The position numbers were made by a program, and so were the translations under genes. A model generated the notes under the pieces. The model saw only the letters and a program-made list of their open reading frames with translations, was not told the DNA's origin and made no database searches. From JADMIH01 sp036399775 (GTDB lineage Bacteria; Chloroflexota; Chloroflexia; QHBQ01; JADMIH01), in NCBI GenBank assembly GCA_036399775.1, contig DASWMJ010000003.1:1-64000 (forward strand): a stretch of DNA of 64,000 bases, given 5' to 3'. The first letter of the stretch is position 1. Each line of letters opens with the position of its first letter. Below, piece after piece: positions 58,476-64,000 of the stretch.

Positions 58476-59117
58476 TTTTGTTTGGTTTGTGTTGGGTCGC
58501 GGGCAGGGTGATAGCCTAAGCACGCTGTTTGTTGCAGATGCTTGCCCCTGCCAACGCAACTGGTTGGACCGATAAGAAATCAGAAGTTAGAAACTAGAAA
58601 TTAGATTTCTGAGTTGTTGGCTTGTGAGTTCTTATCTTGTATGGGTGCGTGGTCCGGTGGCCTTCGGCACTTGTTCGGGTGCTGTGGGGCATGGGGCCAC
58701 TATGGGTTTTGTACTGAGCGGTGAGGCTCGGTACGGAATGGCTCCTTGTGGGAGCTGGGAGGATGACGATCAATCCTTGTGGCAGGGACACCAGCGAGAC
58801 CCTTTCCCTGAGAATTACTAATTACGAATTGCTAATTACGAATTAGGGTGGCTCCCAGGGTTTGTGACTGCTGTTGCGCTACAGTAGTCGGAAACATGCT
58901 TCTATATACTTAATCCCTTTTGGGAGGTAAAACGGGACATGTTTTGGGGATGAATATGGGGGAGTTTTGCACATTTTAGGGAGTGGTGAACCAGTACAGT
59001 GTGTGGTGCTGGTATAATCGAGTTGTTGATGATTTGATGGGTTAGCTTTAGTTGGGTTGTTGTCATGGTGGTTTGGGCAGTGGTAGTGGCGAGAGTGTGC
59101 TAGAGGGGAGTGTGATA
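58476..59117. other. Intergenic region upstream of second TIR-NLR
   Basis: Holds the block shared with 44280-44311 (to about 58511), heptamer arrays AGAAGTT-type (58572-58610) and AATTACG-type (58815-58845), and a probable promoter at 59013-59018. No convincing gene; a 65-codon open frame at 58624 lacks a ribosome-binding site. Confidence 0.5.
59013..59018 (+). promoter_or_regulatory. Extended -10 promoter of second TIR-NLR
   Basis: TGCTGGTATAATCGAG gives TATAAT with a TGG extension 100 bases before the ATG, matching the promoter-like box before the first TIR-NLR. Confidence 0.55.
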
Positions 59118-59561
59118 ATGGGCCGAGCGTCAAGGTCTAAGGAACCTACGGAGATATTCATTTCGTATGCTCATGAGGATGAGAAGCTTCGGAAGGAGTT
59201 GGAGAAGCACCTGAGCATACTGACAAGGCGGAAGATGATTATCGTGTGGCAGGACCGCAAGATCGTACCAGGGCACAATTGGAAGAAGGAGATTGACGAG
59301 AAACTGAACACGGCGAAGGTGATACTGCTGTTGGTAAGCTCTGATTTCCTTGCCTCGGACTACTGTTATGGGATCGAGATGAAAAGGGCTTTGCAGAGGG
59401 ATAAGGCTAAAGAGGCGCGTGTCATACCTGTTATCTTGCGAGATGTCTATTGGAAAGAAGCGCCATTTGGGAAGCTGCAAGCTCTGCCTACTGATGCCAG
59501 AGCGATAACGAGTTGGGAAAACAGGACAGCGCCTTCAAAAATGTGGCCGAAGGTATTGTGA
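59118..59561 (+). CDS. TIR domain, first piece of a frameshifted TIR-NB-ARC-TPR gene
   Basis: 147 codons from ATG 59118 (GAGGGGAG upstream). It forms a TIR domain of the TIR_2 type: EIFISYAHEDEKLRKELEKH, IVWQDRKIVPGHNWKKEIDE, VILLLVSSDFLASDYCYGIE, with Glu87 at the expected catalytic position and VIPVILRDVYWKEAPFGKLQ closing. After AITSWEN the frame leaves the expected path and stops at 59561. The next frame continues QDSAFKNVAEGIVKVIKEIQ, so one base is missing in the AAAA run near 59518-59521. This TIR differs clearly from that of 41605-44193, although the rest of the two proteins is closely related. Confidence 0.8.
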   Translation: MGRASRSKEPTEIFISYAHEDEKLRKELEKHLSILTRRKMIIVWQDRKIVPGHNWKKEIDEKLNTAKVILLLVSSDFLASDYCYGIEMKRALQRDKAKEARVIPVILRDVYWKEAPFGKLQALPTDARAITSWENRTAPSKMWPKVL

Positions 59562-61204
59562 AAGTTATTAAGGAGATACAGGCGAAACCACCAGCAGGCG
59601 CACCGCAATCTACGGGTACTAAGTCGTCAGGTCGGGGTAAAGTATCGGGCCAGCCGCGCATTTGGAATGTGCCGCACCGCCGCAATCCCAATTTCACTGG
59701 TAGGGAAGAGTTGCTTGCGGAGTTGCGGAAGGAATTGACATCTGGGAAGCGTGCCGCGCTGACGCAGGCTATATTTGGGCTGGGAGGCGTGGGCAAGACG
59801 CAGCTTGCTACCGAGTACGCTTATCGCCATGCTGGGGATTACGACGTTGTGTGGTGGGTGCGGTCGGAGGAAGCGGCGACGCTGGCGGCGGATTATGCGG
59901 GGCTGGCGGGGAGGTTGGGACTGCCAGAGGCGAACGCTAGACAGCAAGAGGTGATTGTTGAGGCGGTGCGGAACTGGCTGGAAGGGCACCCGCGCTGGCT
60001 GCTTGTGTTTGACAACGCTAACAGGCCGGAAGATGTCAACAAGTATCTACCAGGGGTTGTGAAAGGGCATGTGATTATTACGTCTCGCAACCCTATTTGG
60101 GGAGAGATTGCTAGTCCTCTGCAAGTGAAGGTGCTCGAACCGGATAAAGGGGCCGAGTTTCTCCTGAGCAGGACCAGGCAAGAGGACGAGGCGAGCGCGA
60201 GGAAACTATCGGAGGAGCTAGGAGGGCTGCCGTTGGCGCTGGCGCAGGCAGGAGCTTACATTGAGGCGAACGGGGTGACGATAGCTCATTACCTGGAGTT
60301 GTTTCAATTGAGGCGAGAAGAACTTTGGGCTGATGAAAGAGGACCGCTTGGCTATGAGAGGACGGTAAGTGCCACATTAAGCCTGGCTATAAAACCAGTT
60401 GAGGCAGAGGCTCCTGCGGGCGTGGACCTGTTGAAGTTGTGTGCGTTCCTGGGGCCGGACGATATACCGCGCTCGTTGCTGAGTGATGGGAAAGAGTATC
60501 TGCCTGAGCAGCTAGGGGAGACGGTTGCCGACGAACTGAAGATGAATAGGGCAATCGAAGCGTTGCGGCACTACTCTTTGGTTGAGGTAGATATGGATAA
60601 GAGTAGTCTGTCAGCACACCGTCTGATGCAGGCGGTGGTGAGGGATGGGCTGGAAGAAGATGAGAGCAAGATGTGGGCTGAAGCGGCTGTAGATGTTGTG
60701 AATGAGGCATTTCCAATTCAAAGCAATAATGTGCGTACATGGGCAGAATGTACTCGTTTGCTGCCTCATGTATTGTCTGCGACAAGTCATATTGAGAAAT
60801 TGGGGGTTTCGAAGGGAAATGCTGGGAGGGTATTAAATCAGGTGAGCGGTTATCTGAAAGGACGTGCTCAATACTTAGAAGCGAAAAATGTTCTCGAACG
60901 AGCTTTGTCAATTGCGAGCGAAGTCTATGGACTGGAGCACTCCAATTTTGCCGCTGTACTTAGCAACCTAGGTGCGGTTATGAGGTTGTTGGGGGACCTT
61001 GAGGGTGCTAAAGCGCACTTGGAGCGAGCACTGGCTATTGATGAGAATGTGCTTGGCCCCAACCACCCTAGCGTAGCTATTGATGTCGACAATCTGGGCA
61101 TGGTGTTGCAGGCTTTAGGGGACCTTGAGGGTGCTAAGGCGCACTTGGAGCGGGCACTAGCTATCAGTGAGAAGGCGCTCGGCCCCAACCCCACCCCAGT
61201 GTAG
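59513..61204 (+). CDS. NB-ARC and first TPRs, second piece of frameshifted TIR-NLR
   Basis: Open for 563 codons. Its TTG at 59513 is probably not a real start. It opens with the linker and the shared block RIWNVPHRRNPNFTGREELL. The NB-ARC domain has GLGGVGKT, WLLVFDNAN, IITSRNPIW and GGLPLALAQAGAYI. The helical domain has SAHRLMQAVVRDGLEEDESK. Three to four TPR units follow. It is strongly similar along its length to residues 165-760 of the intact receptor, with the same order and no large gaps. It stops at 61204 after GPNPTPV, where an extra C in the run near 61189-61192 shifts the frame; without it the sequence reads GPNHPSVAIRINNLGLVLQE. Confidence 0.85.
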   Translation: MGKQDSAFKNVAEGIVKVIKEIQAKPPAGAPQSTGTKSSGRGKVSGQPRIWNVPHRRNPNFTGREELLAELRKELTSGKRAALTQAIFGLGGVGKTQLATEYAYRHAGDYDVVWWVRSEEAATLAADYAGLAGRLGLPEANARQQEVIVEAVRNWLEGHPRWLLVFDNANRPEDVNKYLPGVVKGHVIITSRNPIWGEIASPLQVKVLEPDKGAEFLLSRTRQEDEASARKLSEELGGLPLALAQAGAYIEANGVTIAHYLELFQLRREELWADERGPLGYERTVSATLSLAIKPVEAEAPAGVDLLKLCAFLGPDDIPRSLLSDGKEYLPEQLGETVADELKMNRAIEALRHYSLVEVDMDKSSLSAHRLMQAVVRDGLEEDESKMWAEAAVDVVNEAFPIQSNNVRTWAECTRLLPHVLSATSHIEKLGVSKGNAGRVLNQVSGYLKGRAQYLEAKNVLERALSIASEVYGLEHSNFAAVLSNLGAVMRLLGDLEGAKAHLERALAIDENVLGPNHPSVAIDVDNLGMVLQALGDLEGAKAHLERALAISEKALGPNPTPV

Positions 61205-61230
61205 CTATTCGCATCAATAACCTGGGCTTA

Positions 61231-61524
61231 GTGTTGCAAGAGCTGGGGGACCTTGAGGGTGCTAAGGCGCTCTACGAGAGAGCACTGGCCATTGGTGATA
61301 GAGTGCTTGATCCCGACCACCTTAATATAGCTGTTTATGCGGGCAACTTGGGAAGGAACTTACAGGAGTTGGGGGACCTTGAAGGTGCTAAGGCGCAGGT
61401 TGAGCGGGCACTTTGGACCTTTCGTCAATTCCTAGGTGAGGAGCATCCCTATACTGTAAGAGCGATACGGGACTTAGAAGGGATTGTGTACCTTCTCGCT
61501 AAGAGGGCTTCGATTGGAGAGTAG
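61231..61524 (+). CDS. C-terminal TPRs, third piece of frameshifted TIR-NLR
   Basis: 97 codons continuing the same TPR array (LGDLEGAKALYERALAIGDR, LDPDHLNIAVYAGNLGRNLQ) and the characteristic end FRQFLGEEHPYTVRAIRDLE. The intact receptor has FRQFLGEAHPDTVTVRRNLG at the same place. The assigned GTG start is formal. If corrected for two single-base changes, the full gene is 59118-61524, about 800 codons, slightly shorter than its paralogue because it has fewer TPR units. Confidence 0.8.
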   Translation: MLQELGDLEGAKALYERALAIGDRVLDPDHLNIAVYAGNLGRNLQELGDLEGAKAQVERALWTFRQFLGEEHPYTVRAIRDLEGIVYLLAKRASIGE

Positions 61525-61659
61525 AGAAGCGGTTCGTATAGGATAAGGTATACGAGTATTGGAGGAGGCGTAAGGGTTGATGCCCAGTACGCCTTCTCTA
61601 TCTATAAAGCGTGTTTGTGCCTGCTATTGTATAGGAGCAAGAGTCCTTGCGTTCGCGCC

Positions 61660-62127
61660 TTAATCCCCTTGCTCCTTCCGCGTATAGAGGTATTGGAGGG
61701 GGAGCCAGTCGTAGTCGAAGAGTTCTTCGGGCTTGAAGAAGCGGGGGACTTCGTTGGCGGCGGTCTCAAGGGAGTCGGAGGCGTGGACGAGGTTGGCCTG
61801 GATGCTCATGCCGAAGTCGCCCCGGATGGTGCCTGGGTCGGCTTCGCGGGAGAGGGTCTTGCCGCAGAGGAGGCGCACGGCGGCTACGGCGTCCACACCC
61901 TCCCAGCAGGTGGCGATCACGGGCGCGCGCATCATGAATTGCTTGATCTCGCCGAAGAAGGGGAGGTGGCTGAGGTGGGAGTAGTGCTCGTCGAGGAGGG
62001 CGTCTTGCAGGGTCATCATTTTCATGCCGACCAGCTTGAGGCCCTTGCGCTCGAAGCGGGCGGTTATCTCTCCAATCAGTCCGCGCTGCAAGGCGTCAGG
62101 CTTGAGCAGCACCAGGGTTCTTTCCAT
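61660..62127 (-). CDS. ndk: Nucleoside diphosphate kinase
   Basis: 155 aa from ATG 62127, the usual MERTLVLLKPDALQRGLIGE; AGGAGAG lies upstream. The longer open frame to 62265 is repeat-encoded. It transfers the gamma phosphate between nucleoside tri- and diphosphates through a phosphohistidine. The substrate lysine is in LLKPDA. APVIATCWEGVDAVAAVR, GTIRGDFGMSIQAN and the active-site His in NLVHASDSLETAANEVPRFF are all present. A slightly divergent stretch, RLLCGKTLSREAD, replaces the common MIGATNPxxA, but function should be normal. Confidence 0.95.
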   Translation of the reverse strand: MERTLVLLKPDALQRGLIGEITARFERKGLKLVGMKMMTLQDALLDEHYSHLSHLPFFGEIKQFMMRAPVIATCWEGVDAVAAVRLLCGKTLSREADPGTIRGDFGMSIQANLVHASDSLETAANEVPRFFKPEELFDYDWLPLQYLYTRKEQGD

Positions 62128-62184
62128 CGTTGGGGTCTCTCCTAGTCGTTGGGTGTTGTGGGCATACGGCGGGATTATACCATA

Positions 62185-62222
62185 ATTTTGAATTCTGAAT
62201 TTTGAATTTTGAATTTTGAATT
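62185..62222. repeat. Heptamer array, TGAATTT
   Basis: Five TGAATTT/TGAATTC units upstream of ndk; in frame they encode KIQNSKFRIQN. Confidence 0.8.
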
Positions 62223-62417
62223 GGCTATATCCGCTTTCGCGCATTATATTGCGTATTACCAACATCTACATGCCTTCAGTACCTATTGGCTTATTCCACA
62301 TGCTCCACTTTTGACCGGCGTGTGCTATCATACAAACGTGACCGGAGCGTGAAGCGTTTAGCAGACGCTTTACGTACATCCCTTGTGACGTACTTACAAA
62401 CTGCTGAAACGCCGTCT

Positions 62418-63335
62418 ATGGTAAGCGTGAGAAAACCTATAACCACAGCCACGCCCACCAGGGGGCAGTGGTGCAACCTGTGCGGCTGCCGGCTCACGCG
62501 CAGTACAACGCGCGGCCTTTCCGCCATCCCCTCTACGCTCGATTCGGCATTCCGCACTCCGCATTCCGCAATTGAATGGTTGGAGGCGAGTGGTAGAGGC
62601 TCTACGTGGTCGCTCTGCATCAAGTGTTACCAGGAGCGTCTGCGCTGCGCTACCTGCGGGTTGCACGTCGGTATGCAGGTGATTATGCTCGAAGGGGAGG
62701 CACGCGTTTACTGCCGCTACTGCTTCGAGCAGCGCCCTCGTTGCGACACCTGTAGCCGCCCGGTGGGGGCGCACTATTGGAGCAGGCGCGATGGGCGAAA
62801 GCTGTGCGACAGGTGCCAGTCCACCGCCGTGTCGGACCTCGCCCACGCTCACACCCTCTACAGGCGCGTGCGCGCCTCCCTTGCCCGGCGGTTGGGCCTC
62901 TCGCTGCGCCAACCATGCCAGTTGAAGCTGGTCAGCCGCCGCCAGCTACACCAGTTGATAGACAAGTCCTCTCTATACCACCTCGACGCCGACAGCCGGG
63001 GCCGCTGCTTCGGTTTGTTCATCCGCGAAGGCCACCACCGGGGCATATTCGTTGAATATGGCCTGCCTCAGATCGTCCTCCTCGAAGTGCTCGCCCACGA
63101 GTACGCCCACGCCTGGCAGAGCGAGAACTGCGTGACAAGCCCCTCCCCCGAAGTCCAGGAAGGTTTCGCCGAGTGGGTAGCCTACAAGCTCCTCGAAAGC
63201 TGGGGCTGCCGCCGCCGCTCAGACCGCATGCTCCGCCGCGACGACGTGTACGGGCGTGGCCTCAAGCTGATGCTCCAATGGGAATCCCAGGGCGGCCCGG
63301 CCAACGTCTTCCGCATGGTAAGCCAACCGTCGTAA
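62418..63335 (+). CDS. DA1-like LIM-domain metallopeptidase
   Basis: 305 aa from ATG 62418 (a weak site; the frame is open from 62286). Residues 15-140 hold at least five CxxC pairs of LIM/zinc-ribbon type (WCNLCGCRL, LCIKCYQERLRCATCG, VYCRYCFEQRPRCDTC, KLCDRCQ). The C-terminal part is a zinc peptidase domain with LLEVLAHEYAHAWQSENC (HExxH) and the third-ligand region VQEGFAEWVAYKLLESWG. This is the layout of plant DA1 peptidases, which are ubiquitin-activated in plants; bacterial relatives are annotated DA1-like with no known role. A heptamer array (62541-62570) interrupts the zinc region in frame as DSAFRTPHSAIEW. Confidence 0.75.
   Translation: MVSVRKPITTATPTRGQWCNLCGCRLTRSTTRGLSAIPSTLDSAFRTPHSAIEWLEASGRGSTWSLCIKCYQERLRCATCGLHVGMQVIMLEGEARVYCRYCFEQRPRCDTCSRPVGAHYWSRRDGRKLCDRCQSTAVSDLAHAHTLYRRVRASLARRLGLSLRQPCQLKLVSRRQLHQLIDKSSLYHLDADSRGRCFGLFIREGHHRGIFVEYGLPQIVLLEVLAHEYAHAWQSENCVTSPSPEVQEGFAEWVAYKLLESWGCRRRSDRMLRRDDVYGRGLKLMLQWESQGGPANVFRMVSQPS
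62541..62570. repeat. Heptamer array inside DA1-like gene
   Basis: GCATTCC/GCACTCC units encode SAFRTPHSA between the first zinc knuckle and the rest of the LIM-like region. It is the reverse complement of the GTGCGGA family in dinG and at 63333-63362. Confidence 0.85.
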
Positions 63336-63482
63336 TGCGGAATGCGGAGTGCGGAATGCGGAAGAGCGAAACTCCAAATGAATTTCAGTGATATAATGTA
63401 GATGGTACTAATCATCCATAATCACGCCGCACGCTCCACCCATCATCATTATTTCCGAATTCCGCACTCCGCATTCCGCATT
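63333..63482. repeat. Inverted GCGGAAT heptamer arrays
   Basis: GCGGAAT/GCGGAGT units (63333-63362) begin at the DA1-like stop, and the reverse complement (63455-63482) ends just before the VWA ribosome-binding site. About 90 AT-rich bases lie between. Confidence 0.85.
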
Positions 63483-63497
63483 TGGAAGGGGAACTGC

Positions 63498-64000
63498 ATG
63501 GCAAACGAAGTTGCTTTGAATTGCATGCTCAACACTGCTGTCGTACCCGCTGCTGCTGAGCCGAGGTTGGTTTATCTGCTGGTGGATGTGAAGCCTGGGT
63601 CGGAGGCCGCGCCGTTGCAGGCACCCGTCAATATCGCGGTGATACTTGATGTAAGCGAGTCGATGCGGCTGCCTGTGTTGAGCCAGGAGCAGTTTCAGGA
63701 GCTATCCAGGCTGGGGGAAGTGAGCCGGACTACCTCGGATGGCGTGCCCGTCTGGACCTTCCGCTCGATCCCTGAGCATATACGCAGGCAGGCACCATCC
63801 AACGTCGAAGCGGTGCAGGCGGCCATCGCGCAGGCCGCGCGCCATTTCGAGGCCCACGACCGCGTCTCCCTGGTGGCTTTCGCTGATCGGGCTGAGGTCT
63901 TGCTGCGCGGGGTGTCCGGCTCGGATTCTAAACAAGTGCTTGAAGCGATTGCGGCGCTCGGCTCCGCGCAATTGGGCGACAACACGGAGATCAGCGCGGG
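63498..64000 (+). CDS. VWA-domain protein, partial at window edge
   Basis: 167 codons without a stop, running off the window. ATG 63498 with GGAAGGGG upstream, MANEVALNCMLNTAVVPAAA. A conserved N-terminal strand region (PRLVYLLVDVKPG) leads to a von Willebrand A domain with the metal-site motif D-V-S-E-S (NIAVILDVSESM), the later helix EAVQAAIAQAARHFEAHDRV, the strand SLVAFADRAEVLL and the second metal-site region QLGDNTEIS. No signal peptide, so probably cytoplasmic. Bacterial proteins of this type often work with a kinase or FHA partner, but none is visible before the edge. Confidence 0.85.
   Translation, partial: MANEVALNCMLNTAVVPAAAEPRLVYLLVDVKPGSEAAPLQAPVNIAVILDVSESMRLPVLSQEQFQELSRLGEVSRTTSDGVPVWTFRSIPEHIRRQAPSNVEAVQAAIAQAARHFEAHDRVSLVAFADRAEVLLRGVSGSDSKQVLEAIAALGSAQLGDNTEISA

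Noticed and set aside
59505..59525. Programmed -1 frameshift in the second TIR-NLR
   Set aside because: The site does not fit an X-XXY-YYZ slippery heptamer in the TIR frame and the intact paralogue has no shift; a simple indel is the plainer reading.

Overview
The window reads as a chromosomal segment of a Chloroflexota bacterium (moderate confidence). The basis is a GC-rich genome with S-layer-homology (SLH) proteins and SBBP propellers, a gap-pgk-tpi-yvcK cluster, MauE/TlpA redox proteins, DUF3160 and CapA exoproteins, and very abundant short intergenic repeats. No rRNA, tRNA, CRISPR array, transposase, integrase or phage module was recognised. Genes lie on both strands in short runs.

Layout. 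0.1-12 kb: an unknown protein, an SbcC/Rad50 ATPase, a frameshifted double-CXXC gene, a membrane PAS-GAF-HD-GYP phosphodiesterase, rplS, a SWIM zinc-finger protein and an acyl-CoA synthetase. 12.1-18.8 kb: a six-gene operon for a complex-I/[NiFe]-hydrogenase-like membrane complex (NuoC-, NuoD-, NuoL/M-, HyfE-, NuoN/M- and NuoB-like). The [NiFe] ligands are incomplete in its NuoD-like subunit and three of the four Fe-S ligands are gone from its NuoB-like subunit. 18.7-24.6 kb: DUF4173 membrane protein, a GNAT gene framed by inverted repeats, CsbD, Fe/Mn superoxide dismutase, and a phosphofructokinase with pyrophosphate-type residues. 24.7-30.3 kb: a ComB-like phosphatase with a partial duplicate of its start, three conserved hypothetical genes, a 1 kb gap with strong hairpins, and a threonine-rich exported protein. 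30.4-38.2 kb: a minus-strand glycolytic cluster (chelatase-like, yvcK, gap, pgk, tlpA, mauE/doxX, tpiA). 38.6-48.7 kb: gltX, a HIT protein, a TIR-NB-ARC-TPR receptor, an exonuclease-DinG helicase and a 2-hydroxyacid dehydrogenase. 49-58.4 kb: exported and surface proteins (CapA, DUF3160, SBBP-SLH), DUF402, a hydrolase and an EamA exporter. 59.1-64 kb: a second TIR-NB-ARC-TPR receptor broken by two one-base frameshifts, ndk, a DA1-like LIM/metallopeptidase, and the start of a VWA protein.

Three things stand out. First, the cofactor-depleted complex-I-like operon. Second, two NLR-like receptors, about 15 kb apart, that share the same NB-ARC/TPR chassis but carry different TIR heads; the DNA upstream of each shares a hairpin block. 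Third, a genome-wide system of seven-base tandem repeats in several unrelated sequence families. These sit in most intergenic gaps, often as inverted pairs around a core, and have entered at least four coding sequences in frame.

Start codons were chosen by Shine-Dalgarno position and family alignment from memory. No alignment or database search could be run.
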